Source: GCA-2720975 sp964467985
Lineage (GTDB): Bacteria; Planctomycetota; UBA1135; GCA-002686595
Assembly: GCA_964467985.1 (NCBI GenBank)
Contig: CAYXTP010000009.1
Location: forward strand, 62,001-126,000
Reading direction: 5' to 3'
Length of the DNA: 64,000 nt
The notes under the pieces were generated by a model, which searched no databases, had not been told where the DNA came from, and saw only the letters and a list, made by a program, of their open reading frames with translations. The number at the start of each line of letters is the position of its first letter. Position 1 is the stretch's first letter. Of this stretch, positions 1 through 8,724 are shown one piece after another. The position numbers were made by a program, and so were the translations under genes.

Positions 1-1775
<1,775 letters not shown>

Positions 1776-1786
1776 GATCCCGCATC

Positions 1787-1819
1787 TTTGCCCCGAATTT
1801 GCCCCGAATTTGCCCCGAA
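1787..1819. repeat. Three exact tandem copies of an 11-bp unit
   Basis: TTTGCCCCGAA occurs three times head to tail (1787-1797, 1798-1808, 1809-1819) between the clpC stop codon and its terminator hairpin. The repeat is noncoding and would be transcribed as part of the clpC 3' UTR. Confidence 0.9.
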
Positions 1820-1822
1820 CTG

Positions 1823-1863
1823 GGCCCCATTCCAGCTCTGACTGGGGTGGGGCCTTCATTCTT
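1823..1863 (+). terminator. Rho-independent terminator after clpC
   Basis: GGCCCCA (1823-1829) pairs with TGGGGCC (1848-1854). Inside it CCAG (1832-1835) pairs with CTGG (1842-1845) around a 6-nt loop. The T-rich TTCATTCTT follows. It sits 48 bp after the clpC stop and is the only convincing intrinsic terminator in the window. Confidence 0.7.
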
Positions 1864-1934
1864 GGGTACAGGTGGCAAGGCGCGAGCTAGGCTGGTCCCG
1901 CTCCCCGGACACCGAGCCCTGTCCCCCATCCGCC

Positions 1935-2354
1935 GTGGCACGCATCGAACCCGAACCCTCCGATTTCGACCCCGACAGCTTCGACGAGCAGGCGCGTGAG
2001 CGCTCCTTCGCCGCGGGCATCGCAGCCTTTGACGCGGCTCGCTTCCACGAAGCCCACGAGTCCTTCGAGCAGTGCTGGCTGGGCAACGAGGGCGGCGACG
2101 CGGATTTCTACAAGGGTCTCGTGCAAGCCTCGATCTGCATGTTCCACCTGAGCCGCGCCAACCTGGACGGTGCACGGCCTCTGAACATCGGAGCGCGACG
2201 ACTCCTCGGCTCGTTCTTGCCTGAGCATCGGGGGCTGGAGCTGAGTCGCTTCCTGGGTGAACTGCACGCCCATGTGCGCTGCGCATTCGATCCCGACGGC
2301 GGCCCTGTCCCCGTCCCCAAACTGGGTCCCGTGAATTCCGAATCGAGTGGGTAA
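1935..2354 (+). CDS. DUF309 family protein
   Basis: Small soluble helical protein of about 139 residues. The core FAAGIAAFDAARFHEAHE, then FYKGLVQASICMFHL and NIGARRLLGSF, matches the DUF309 pattern of two helical hairpins with a conserved HE pair (FHEAHESFE). Biochemical function is unknown. Two in-frame GTG starts exist, at 1872 and 1935. I chose 1935 because the conserved domain begins soon after it, and because the extra N-terminus from 1872 is low-complexity and reaches back to the clpC terminator. Neither has a Shine-Dalgarno. The dprA gene follows 32 bp downstream on the same strand, so the two may be cotranscribed. Confidence 0.75.
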   Translation: MARIEPEPSDFDPDSFDEQARERSFAAGIAAFDAARFHEAHESFEQCWLGNEGGDADFYKGLVQASICMFHLSRANLDGARPLNIGARRLLGSFLPEHRGLELSRFLGELHAHVRCAFDPDGGPVPVPKLGPVNSESSG

Positions 2355-2386
2355 CGACCCACGGGCCCCGCGCGTCTGGTGGCCCA

Positions 2387-3295
2387 ATGGGATCGGCCTC
2401 CGAATCTGAATGTGGGATGCCGCTGCACATCTCTCGCGGCGGCCCCTCCTGGCCAGGGGTCCTGGACACGATTCCCGCGCCGCCCGAGGACCTCTGGGCC
2501 TTGGGACGGTTGGACTTGCTGCTGCCGCAGCCGCGCCTGGCCATCGTCGGTACGCGCTCGCCCACTGAGTACGGTCTGGCCCAGGCTCTGCGTTTTGGGG
2601 CCGGCCTGGCTGGGGCGGGCATGTGCGTGGTCAGCGGTTTGGCCCGCGGTATCGACTCGGCTGCCCATCGCGGGGCGCTGGAGGTGTCGGGCGACACCAT
2701 CGCAGTCTTGGGTTCGGCCGTGGACCAACCCTGGCCGCAGAGCGCGCTCACTGACCGCGTCGCAAGGCAGGGACTCCTGCTTTCGGAGTACGGCCTTGGC
2801 ACGCGTCCACGGCGCCACCACTTCCCCATGCGCAACCGCCTGATCTCCGGTCTTTCGCAGGCGGTGCTTGTTGTGGAGGCGGCACACGCCTCGGGCTCCC
2901 TGATCACTGCGCGTTGGGCAGCCGACCAGGGGCGAGACGTGTACGTGATACCCGGCCGCATCGACCATCCCATGGCGCGCGGTTGCTTGCGTCTGATCCG
3001 TGAGGGGGCGACCCCGGTGGAATCACCCGAGCAACTACTCGAAGACCTGTTTGGGTTCCAGGTTGCACAGGCCGAGGCCGGTTCGGTTCTCTCTCCACCG
3101 GGGGGGACGGCGGGCCGACTCTTGCGAGCCTTGGAAGGCGAAACCCTGTGCGTAGACGAACTGGCCCAGGCCCTGGACAGGCGGGTAGACGTCACCTTGA
3201 GCCTGCTAGTCCAACTGGAACTGGAAGGCTGGGTGCACCGTGGCCCGGGTGGGCTCTACGGCCTGCAACGCGGCCCAGAGGCTCGCGAGCGCTAG
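2387..3295 (+). CDS. dprA: DNA-processing protein DprA
   Basis: RecA loader that protects incoming single-stranded DNA during natural transformation. The Rossmann-like DprA core shows AIVGTRSPTEYG (about residues 51-62), SGLARGIDSAAHRGAL, the AVLGSAVD strand, HHFPMRNRLISGLS and the VVEAAHASGSLITARWA region that binds ssDNA and dimerises. A C-terminal winged-helix domain (LLRALEGETLCVDELAQAL, LVQLELEGWVHRG) completes it. At 302 residues it lacks the N-terminal SAM/HhH extension of longer homologues. The ATG at 2387 lies 32 bp after the DUF309 stop. Its presence suggests, but does not prove, competence. Confidence 0.93.
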   Translation: MGSASESECGMPLHISRGGPSWPGVLDTIPAPPEDLWALGRLDLLLPQPRLAIVGTRSPTEYGLAQALRFGAGLAGAGMCVVSGLARGIDSAAHRGALEVSGDTIAVLGSAVDQPWPQSALTDRVARQGLLLSEYGLGTRPRRHHFPMRNRLISGLSQAVLVVEAAHASGSLITARWAADQGRDVYVIPGRIDHPMARGCLRLIREGATPVESPEQLLEDLFGFQVAQAEAGSVLSPPGGTAGRLLRALEGETLCVDELAQALDRRVDVTLSLLVQLELEGWVHRGPGGLYGLQRGPEARER

Positions 3296-3300
3296 TTCTT

Positions 3301-3492
3301 CTAAGCCCAGGTGTGTTCGCAGATCAGCATGATCCCCAGCACCAGCAGGCTGCCGAGGAAGAATCGGAACAGGCGCCGAGGCAGAATCGCCACGGCCCGT
3401 CGATCGTCGGTCTCGCTGAAGAAGGTGCCGATGACGACGACGACCGCACTCGCAAAGAAGAACAGGAGCAGGTGAAAGCCGATGTCTTTCAT
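3301..3492 (-). CDS. Small two-helix membrane protein, unknown function
   Basis: A 63-residue protein with a hydrophobic N-terminal helix (FHLLLFFFASAVVVVIG) and a second one near the C-terminus (LFRFFLGSLLVLGIMLI), joined by a charged loop (SETDDRRAV). Its start codon overlaps the stop of the upstream membrane-protein gene by four bases (ATGA at 3489-3492), so it is translationally coupled and probably works with it. Its stop codon lies 5 bp from the dprA stop on the other strand. I recognise no family. Confidence 0.65.
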   Translation of the reverse strand: MKDIGFHLLLFFFASAVVVVIGTFFSETDDRRAVAILPRRLFRFFLGSLLVLGIMLICEHTWA

Positions 3493-4346
3493 GCGGAGGG
3501 GCCTCCCTTATTCTCTGTCGCTATTGACCCAGTGGCCGTGTGAGCGGAGACGATTGGATCGCATTCAGATTCTGGTCCATGCTCGGCGTAGTGAAAGGCA
3601 TCGAGCATGACGAGCACATTCAGTAGGCCAGCCACGCTGCTCAAGACGACTCCCCCATCCGCATACGAGATCTCGACGCTCAAGCGCGGATGCCCGAAAG
3701 CGAATTCCGTCATGAGGGCAGGCAGTCCGAGCATGAACTGCCCAGCCCAGTAGTAGAAGTGGCGCTCCCGGTCCAGATTGGATCCACCACCCAGGAAACA
3801 GCCAACGGCGAACAAACTGAGCAGGAGCACCGCGATCACCAGGCCCCGTGCCCGGCGTCCCTGCAGAAATTGACCCAAGCCAGGCAGCAGCAACGAGGCA
3901 CTGGCAGCCAGGGTCGGACTGGGTCCGGGTCCTAGGCAGGGCTCCCTGCGGCGTGCGGCCAGGTGGGCCGAAGTCAGCACGAGTAGGTTGCACAGGCCAC
4001 TCAGCGCAGTGAGCGTCGTGCCCCAGTCCATGAGGTCGGGATAGGGTCGCGGGTAGCCGACCCCATATCCGTAGTGGCTCATATGGGCCAGCAGGGCACC
4101 CAGGTTGCCGACTTCGGGTGTCAACAGGCCCGAGAAACGGCCACGCATTTCCGGGGGCAGGTACTCGAGGAACATGCCCCCAGAAAGGAACACTCCAAGA
4201 CCGTACAGGCCTTCGACGACCAAGAAGGCGATCACACCCGTGCGCACTTTGCCCAGATAGACGTGACCCGCGCCAGGCAGGAACCAACCGAGCAGCAGGG
4301 CCACGGAGGGAATGCCGGGGGGATTCTTGGGGTGTGAAGCGGACAT
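3489..4346 (-). CDS. Polytopic membrane protein with duplicated TM2-like segments
   Basis: Integral membrane protein of 285 residues. The sequence LLGWFLPGAGHVYLGK near the N-terminus and LLLPGLGQFLQGRRARG in the middle look like two copies of the short TM2-type motif (G-x-G-x-Y/F-x-G, followed by a helix). Five or six hydrophobic segments are visible. It resembles a hypothetical membrane family annotated in Planctomycetota (DUF6677-like), a tentative assignment from memory. It is the first gene of a two-gene unit with the 63-residue membrane protein. Function unknown. Confidence 0.7.
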   Translation of the reverse strand: MSASHPKNPPGIPSVALLLGWFLPGAGHVYLGKVRTGVIAFLVVEGLYGLGVFLSGGMFLEYLPPEMRGRFSGLLTPEVGNLGALLAHMSHYGYGVGYPRPYPDLMDWGTTLTALSGLCNLLVLTSAHLAARRREPCLGPGPSPTLAASASLLLPGLGQFLQGRRARGLVIAVLLLSLFAVGCFLGGGSNLDRERHFYYWAGQFMLGLPALMTEFAFGHPRLSVEISYADGGVVLSSVAGLLNVLVMLDAFHYAEHGPESECDPIVSAHTATGSIATENKGGPSA

Positions 4347-4417
4347 GGTTCCGGGAGGTTAGCAAGGAAGAGGTGGCCGCGGGAGGGCGCGGACTCCTAG
4401 AGCCCCTCGGATCCATG

Positions 4418-4423
4418 TACGAT
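4418..4423 (+). promoter_or_regulatory. Putative -10 box, leaderless start of thioesterase gene
   Basis: TACGAT ends 6 nt before the ATG at 4430, so transcription would begin at or next to the start codon. No recognisable -35 box. Confidence 0.4.
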
Positions 4424-4429
4424 GGCGGC

Positions 4430-4846
4430 ATGCCCCCCTATCAGCACAAAATCACGGTTCGTTATGGTGAGACCGACCAGATGGGGTTCGCCCACCACGC
4501 CAATTACTTGTTGTACCTGGAGGAGGCCCGCACGGCCTTCATGGCCTCCCTCGAGATGGCCTACAGCGGACTGGAGGCGCGTGGGATTGGGTTGCCTGTG
4601 CGCAAAGCCAACCTGCGCTACCGATCGCCGGCGCGCTTCGAGGACGTGCTCTCGGTGAGCGTATGGATCGAGCGCGTGGGCCCCGCCTCGATCACCTTCG
4701 GATACCGCATCGAGCGGCCCGCGGACGAAGTGCTCATCGCCAGCGCCACGATGGAATTGGCCTCAATCCAGCTCGCCGACGGCGGACTCTGCAGCCTGCC
4801 AGATGACCTCAAGGCCTGCCTCGACCTGTCCCAGCGGGGAGGCTAG
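4430..4846 (+). CDS. Acyl-CoA thioesterase, YbgC/FadM (4HBT) type
   Basis: Hotdog-fold thioesterase of 138 residues expected to hydrolyse acyl-CoA esters in the cytoplasm. The N-terminus HKITVRYGETDQMGFAHHANY contains the catalytic D-Q-M-G-x-x-x-H/N-x-x-Y signature of the YbgC/4-hydroxybenzoyl-CoA thioesterase group. The rest (RYRSPARFEDVLSV, ITFGYRIER, ATMELASI) fits the central helix and antiparallel sheet. A longer open frame extends upstream, but homology begins at this ATG and a TACGAT box sits just before it. Substrate unknown. Confidence 0.88.
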   Translation: MPPYQHKITVRYGETDQMGFAHHANYLLYLEEARTAFMASLEMAYSGLEARGIGLPVRKANLRYRSPARFEDVLSVSVWIERVGPASITFGYRIERPADEVLIASATMELASIQLADGGLCSLPDDLKACLDLSQRGG

Positions 4847-4847
4847 T

Positions 4848-5033
4848 GAACTGACTGGGTTTGGTGTGCATCCATTGCGGGAATTGCCCCCAGCTTCAAC
4901 GGAAAGGGGCTGGCGGCCAGCATGCCCCCCCCTCCTCACGCAGCGGGTCCCGACGGCTGATCTCCAATGTCCACAAACGAGGCCAAAGGAAGGAATGCTG
5001 TTTGCGGCTAGGCCCACGGAACCCAGTCAGTTC
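4848..5033. repeat. 186-bp element with long terminal inverted repeats
   Basis: GAACTGACTGGGTT (4848-4861) is exactly inverted at 5020-5033, with imperfect extension to about 22 bp (three mismatches). The interior contains a hairpin, GCTGG-cgg-CCAGC, flanked by GGG and CCC runs. No coding region is apparent inside. It lies between two convergent genes, starting 2 bp after the thioesterase stop. It could be a MITE-like element or a structured RNA. No target-site duplication is obvious. Confidence 0.7.
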
Positions 5034-5048
5034 GGAAGGCCTGACGCC

Positions 5049-5264
5049 CTAGGGCTTGGACTCGGATTCCGTAGCCGGGGTCGCCTGTGTGGTAGGCGAC
5101 ATCTGCAGGATCGGCTTGAGACTGAAGAGCAGGCGGTCCGCGCAGGCCGAGCAGGGATCGTCCTGATCCAAGAGCTCGTACGAGGGCTCTTCAGGCACGG
5201 TCGCTCCACAGGCGAAACAGACGATGTCCGCCGAAGGACCTTGGGGCTCGATGCGATCAGTCAT
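5049..5264 (-). CDS. Small CxxC/CxxC putative zinc-binding protein
   Basis: Hypothetical protein of 71 residues with two CxxC knuckles (CFAC and CSAC) separated by about 20 residues, as in a zinc ribbon, followed by a Thr/Glu/Ser-rich tail. The start is taken as the ATG at 5264; an in-frame ATG at 5279 would add five residues. Compositional bias and the paired knuckles argue that it is real, but I recognise no named family. It is monocistronic, divergent from the Isc operon and convergent with the 186-bp element. Confidence 0.55.
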   Translation of the reverse strand: MTDRIEPQGPSADIVCFACGATVPEEPSYELLDQDDPCSACADRLLFSLKPILQMSPTTQATPATESESKP

Positions 5265-5369
5265 GGCTGCCCTATTCATCGACTCCTCAGCCCGGCGGCT
5301 TGAGCTGACTCAGATTGGGAGGCCTTGGGATCGAGGCAGGGTTCCTGAGGCGATTCTGGGTGTTTGATC

Positions 5370-5395
5370 AAAACCTGCCGTGAACGGTAGGTTTT
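5370..5395. repeat. 12-bp inverted repeat (hairpin) with T-run
   Basis: AAAACCTGCCGT (5370-5381) and ACGGTAGGTTTT (5384-5395) are complementary apart from one G-T wobble, with a 2-nt centre and a fifth T at 5396. It lies upstream of both divergent genes, so it is badly placed to terminate either; it could be a small-RNA terminator or a protein site. Confidence 0.5.
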
Positions 5396-5505
5396 TGGCC
5401 CGTCACGCTGGCCGAACGACCGATAGGGACCTAGAGTCCCGCTCGAACAGGCCTCAGGGCCCTGTTATTTGGTGCGATTCGCCCCATCACCCATCCAAAT
5501 GGGCC

Positions 5506-5528
5506 TATAATTGAATCCACACTAGAAT
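5506..5528 (+). promoter_or_regulatory. Two -10-like boxes of the Isc operon promoter
   Basis: TATAAT at 5506-5511 matches the sigma-70 consensus exactly; TAGAAT at 5523-5528 is a second candidate 12 bp on. No good -35 element is visible for either, as expected for an activated or atypical promoter. The leader to the ATG at 5605 would be about 70-90 nt. Confidence 0.5.
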
Positions 5529-5550
5529 GGTGCGCTTTAGCTGGCGCACC
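5529..5550. promoter_or_regulatory. Candidate operator: 7-bp perfect dyad
   Basis: GGTGCGC (5529-5535) and GCGCACC (5544-5550) form a perfect inverted repeat with an 8-bp spacer, starting directly after the TAGAAT box. The position suits autorepression by the adjacent Rrf2 regulator or a 5'-leader hairpin. Confidence 0.45.
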
Positions 5551-5557
5551 CACAGCG

Positions 5558-5580
5558 CCCCTGGCACCTGCCCCTGGCAC
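5558..5580 (+). repeat. 10-bp direct repeat in the Isc leader
   Basis: CCCCTGGCAC occurs at 5558-5567 and again at 5571-5580 (13-bp period), 24 bp before the regulator start codon. Confidence 0.6.
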
Positions 5581-5604
5581 GCCGCCTGGAGCACTTTGAA
5601 CCCC

Positions 5605-6084
5605 ATGCTGAAGCTCACCAAACGCACCGAATACGGGCTGATCGCCCTGATGCACCTCGCCGACCGAGATGGCGAGGTGTTGAGCATGCGTTCCATTGGC
5701 GAGCACTACTCCATGCCCCAGCGACTCCTCGCCCAGACGCTTCAGGACCTGTCCCGTTCCGGACTGGTGCACTCCCAGCGAGGGGCGGGTGGCGGCTACA
5801 GTCTCGCCCAGCCGGCCGACGCGATCACTATCGGTTCGGTGGTGCAAGCTCTGGAAGGTGAACCCGGGTTGACGAGTTGCCACGAGCTTCAGGGCGCGGG
5901 GCACGACTCGGCCTGCGGAATCGAATCGCTCTGCCCGATCCGCTCTCCCTTGGACCGCCTGCGCCACGGAATCTGGTCCCTACTGCAAGGCACCACGCTT
6001 CACTCTCTGTCGAATTCCTCCCTCTCCCCGCGCGAGATGTTTGCGCTGCCTGCGGCCATCGCCACTGATTCGGCCACGTCATGA
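5605..6084 (+). CDS. Rrf2-family Fe-S cluster-responsive regulator (IscR/NsrR-like)
   Basis: Winged-helix transcription factor expected to sense Fe-S status or redox/NO and to control the operon it heads. The N-terminus LKLTKRTEYGLIALMHLA, recognition region SMPQRLLAQTLQDLSRSGLV and wing QRGAGGGYSLAQP are typical. Three cysteines (C92, C104, C110) are candidate cluster ligands. C92 aligns with the first IscR ligand, but spacing is C-x11-C-x5-C rather than C-x5-C-x5-C. The frame is open for 26 codons upstream, but conserved sequence starts at this ATG. It overlaps iscS by four bases (ATGA), implying coupling. Length is 159 residues. Confidence 0.88.
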   Translation: MLKLTKRTEYGLIALMHLADRDGEVLSMRSIGEHYSMPQRLLAQTLQDLSRSGLVHSQRGAGGGYSLAQPADAITIGSVVQALEGEPGLTSCHELQGAGHDSACGIESLCPIRSPLDRLRHGIWSLLQGTTLHSLSNSSLSPREMFALPAAIATDSATS

Positions 6085-7295
6085 AGACCCCCGTCTACCT
6101 CGACTACCAAGCCACGACTCCCGTGGATCCCCGCGTGCTGGAAGAAATGCTGCCTTACTTCGGTGAGGTGTACGGCAACGCCGCCAGTCGCAGCCACGCG
6201 TTTGGATGGCAAGCCGAAACGGCAGTCGATCAAGGTCGCGAGCGCATCGCTCACCTGATCGGCGCCAGCGCCAAGGAGATGATTTTCACGTCGGGCTCCA
6301 CCGAGGCCATCAATCTGGCCATGAAAGGTGTGGCGCAGATGTATGGCTCCAAGGGCAAGCACATCATTACGAGCCAGGCTGAACACAAGGCGGTTCTGGA
6401 CACCGGTAAGCGGTTGGAAAAGGACGGCTTCGAAGTGACCTACCTCGCCCCTGATGGGCAGGGACGCCACAGCGCTGAACAGATCGCCGCGGCCATGCGC
6501 GACGACACGATTCTGGTGGCCATCATGTGGGCCAACAACGAAATCGGGAGCACCAATCCCATCCGCGAAATCGGAGCCCTTTGCAAAGAGCGTGGAGTGC
6601 TGTTCTTTACGGACGGGACCCAGGCGGTGGGCAAACTGCCTGTGGATGTGGAGGCCGACCACGTGGACTTGATGTGCCTCTCCGGACACAAGATCTACGG
6701 ACCCAAGGGGGTCGGTGCACTCTATGTACGCCGGCGCAACCCGCGCGTTCGTCTCGTAGCGCAGATGGACGGTGGCGGACACGAACGCGGCATGCGATCC
6801 GGAACTCTAAACGTGCCAGCGATTGTGGGATTGGGCAAGGCCTGCGAACTCTGCGAGACGGACATGCAAGCCGATCGCGACCATTCACTGGCGTTGCGCA
6901 AGCGGTTCGAAGACCAGGTCTTCGGCGCGCTCGATCACGTGCACATGAACGGACACCCCGAGTTTCGCTTGCCGGGCTGCTCGAATCTGTCCTTCGCATA
7001 CGTGGAAGGCGAATCGATGATCATGGGCATCAGCGATCTGGCCGTTTCCTCCGGCTCGGCGTGTACATCAGCCAGTCTCGAGCCCAGTCACGTGTTGCAG
7101 TCCATGGGTGTGGGCGACGAACTCTCCCACAGCTCCATCCGTTTTGGCTTCGGCCGATTCACGACCGAAGAGGACGTGGATTTCGCCGCCGAGCAAGTCA
7201 TTACGGCCGTCCGGCGCCTGCGCGAACTCTCACCGCTCTATGAGATGGTCCAGGAAGGCGTGGACCTTTCCAAAATTCAATGGGACGCCCACTAG
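6081..7295 (+). CDS. iscS: Cysteine desulfurase IscS
   Basis: PLP-dependent enzyme that takes sulfur from L-cysteine as a persulfide for Fe-S cluster assembly and other thiolation. Class V aminotransferase fold, 404 residues. The PLP lysine is in SGHKIYGPKG (K204), the aldimine-region histidine in the TSQAEHKAVLD segment, and the catalytic persulfide cysteine in SSGSACTSASLEPS (C328, same number as in E. coli IscS). The long mobile loop around that cysteine marks the IscS/NifS class rather than SufS. It is the second gene of the operon. Confidence 0.96.
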   Translation: MKTPVYLDYQATTPVDPRVLEEMLPYFGEVYGNAASRSHAFGWQAETAVDQGRERIAHLIGASAKEMIFTSGSTEAINLAMKGVAQMYGSKGKHIITSQAEHKAVLDTGKRLEKDGFEVTYLAPDGQGRHSAEQIAAAMRDDTILVAIMWANNEIGSTNPIREIGALCKERGVLFFTDGTQAVGKLPVDVEADHVDLMCLSGHKIYGPKGVGALYVRRRNPRVRLVAQMDGGGHERGMRSGTLNVPAIVGLGKACELCETDMQADRDHSLALRKRFEDQVFGALDHVHMNGHPEFRLPGCSNLSFAYVEGESMIMGISDLAVSSGSACTSASLEPSHVLQSMGVGDELSHSSIRFGFGRFTTEEDVDFAAEQVITAVRRLRELSPLYEMVQEGVDLSKIQWDAH

Positions 7296-7339
7296 GCGTC
7301 CGCTTCTCCTTTCCCCCTACCCACTAACGAGATACTCGA

Positions 7340-7735
7340 ATGGCCTACAGCGACAAGGTCCTCGAACACTACAACAACCCGCGCAATGTGGGCTCCATGG
7401 ACAAGACGTCGGAAGACGTCGGTACGGGAGTCGTCGGGGCTCCGGAGTGTGGCGACGTCATGAAACTCCAGATCCAGGTCGAGGGCGACACCATCGTGGA
7501 CGCCAAATTCAAGACCTTTGGGTGTGGCTCTGCCATCGCCAGTTCCTCCCTGGCCACCGAGTGGATCAAGGGCAAGTCTCTGGACGATGCCATGGCCATC
7601 AACAACACCGAGATCGTGCAGGAACTCTCCTTGCCCCCGGTCAAGATCCACTGCAGTGTCTTGGCTGAGGATGCGATCAAGGCCGCCATCCACGACTTCA
7701 AGAGCAAACAGGGCGTTGAGCCCAGCGAGGCCTAA
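7340..7735 (+). CDS. iscU: Fe-S cluster scaffold IscU
   Basis: Scaffold on which [2Fe-2S] clusters are built from IscS sulfur. All ligand positions are present: C37 and D39 (PECGDVMK), C62 (TFGCGSA), and H104-C105 followed by the LPPVKIHCSVLAEDAI segment, whose LPPVK is the binding motif for the HscA chaperone. Length is 131 residues, normal for the family. It lies 44 bp after iscS and just before iscA. Confidence 0.97.
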   Translation: MAYSDKVLEHYNNPRNVGSMDKTSEDVGTGVVGAPECGDVMKLQIQVEGDTIVDAKFKTFGCGSAIASSSLATEWIKGKSLDDAMAINNTEIVQELSLPPVKIHCSVLAEDAIKAAIHDFKSKQGVEPSEA

Positions 7736-7739
7736 GCCC

Positions 7740-8069
7740 ATGTCTGTCTCCATCACAGAACGAGCCGTACAGGAAGTGCGACGCATCATCAGCGAACAGG
7801 CCTTGCCCGATGGCACGGGCCTGCGGGTGGGCGTCAAGGGCGGCGGCTGCTCAGGCTTCAGCTACACGCTCGGATTCGATGACAACCGCAATCCCACCGA
7901 TCAATTGAGCGAAGTCGATGGGGTGCAGATCCTGTGCGATCCGAAAAGCTTCCTGTATTTGAACGGCACCGTGGTGGACTTCGAGGACAACCTGATGGGA
8001 CGTGGATTCAAATTCACCAACCCCAACGCCTCCAAGAGCTGCGGCTGCGGTGAGTCCTTCAGCGTCTGA
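7740..8069 (+). CDS. iscA: A-type Fe-S carrier protein IscA
   Basis: A-type carrier that accepts clusters from IscU and passes them to apoproteins. The three conserved cysteines are present: C37 in KGGGCSGFSY, and C101 and C103 in the C-terminal SCGCGESF. At 109 residues it has the usual length. The ATG at 7740 follows the iscU stop by 4 bp; an upstream in-frame extension lies inside iscU and shows no homology. ErpA-like function cannot be excluded from sequence alone. Confidence 0.94.
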   Translation: MSVSITERAVQEVRRIISEQALPDGTGLRVGVKGGGCSGFSYTLGFDDNRNPTDQLSEVDGVQILCDPKSFLYLNGTVVDFEDNLMGRGFKFTNPNASKSCGCGESFSV

Positions 8070-8081
8070 AGCCTGGCTAGC

Positions 8082-8711
8082 ATGAACGCCTGCCCCGATT
8101 GCGGCGCCGAGCTGCAGACGCCTTTGGTCTGTGACAGCTGCGGTGCTCTCCAGACGGTTGAGCAGACCCCGTCCCCCTTTCGAATCTTGGGGCTGCCCCG
8201 CGGTTGGCTGGTCGACAAGGGTGAATTGAACGGTGCTCTGTTGCGCTTGACGCGCTTGACGCATCCTGACTTTCACGGTGTGCACGGAGCTGAGGCGCGC
8301 GAACGAGCGGAACACAATACCGCGCTCGTGAACACGGCTTACAGCACGTTGGACGATGAGGTGCTGCGCGCAGAGTGGTTGCTCTCCGACTTGGGGGCGC
8401 CTTCGCCTGATCAAGAGCGGCAGATGCCCCAGTCCTTCCTGATGGAGGTTCTGGAGTGGAATGAGGTTCTCGAAGAAGTGCGAGCGGCCAAGGCGAGCGA
8501 CGAGTCGCGCGCACGACTCCGTTCCCTGCGGGAAGAACTTCAAGGGCATCGGAGCACAAGCCTGGGCCGCTTGGGACAGCGCTTGCAGGCTTCAGATCCA
8601 GGGGATCCCGTAACCCTGCGCCAGGAACTCAACTCGGTGCGCTACCTGGACCGCACGCTCACTGAACTGGATCAACTGACCCTCGACTTGTCCGCGAGCC
8701 AAGCCAACTGA
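8082..8711 (+). CDS. hscB: Co-chaperone HscB with N-terminal tetracysteine domain
   Basis: J-domain co-chaperone that delivers IscU to HscA and stimulates its ATPase. The J domain begins at FRILGLPRGW and has the essential HPD at residues 61-63 (RLTHPDFHG); the C-terminal three-helix IscU-binding domain follows (SFLMEVLEWNEVLEE). The first 21 residues carry C4-x2-C7 and C17-x2-C20, a zinc-binding knuckle known from eukaryotic HSC20 but absent from E. coli HscB. Length is 209 residues. It is followed 13 bp later by hscA. Confidence 0.92.
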   Translation: MNACPDCGAELQTPLVCDSCGALQTVEQTPSPFRILGLPRGWLVDKGELNGALLRLTRLTHPDFHGVHGAEARERAEHNTALVNTAYSTLDDEVLRAEWLLSDLGAPSPDQERQMPQSFLMEVLEWNEVLEEVRAAKASDESRARLRSLREELQGHRSTSLGRLGQRLQASDPGDPVTLRQELNSVRYLDRTLTELDQLTLDLSASQAN

Positions 8712-8724
8712 GGCACTGCCCCCC

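Larger units (their letters stand above)
5280..5604. other. Intergenic regulatory region upstream of the Isc operon
   Basis: This 325-bp gap between divergent genes holds a 12-bp hairpin (5370-5395), a small dyad GGGAC-ctaga-GTCCC (5426-5440), two -10-like boxes (5506 and 5523), a 7-bp dyad (5529-5550) and a 10-bp direct repeat (5558-5580). No tRNA-like fold or credible ORF was seen. Confidence 0.6.

Noticed and set aside
4847..5048. The 186-bp element as SRP RNA, 6S RNA or tmRNA
   Set aside because: None of the conserved sequence blocks of these RNAs could be recognised, so no family name is given.
4861..5052. Short plus-strand ORF containing CIHCGNC
   Set aside because: It lies wholly within the inverted-repeat element and the convergent gene, with only one cysteine cluster and no homology; the cysteines are probably coincidental.
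7518..7739. Longer N-terminus for iscA reaching into iscU
   Set aside because: The extension is an out-of-frame translation of iscU; A-type carrier homology begins at the ATG at 7740.
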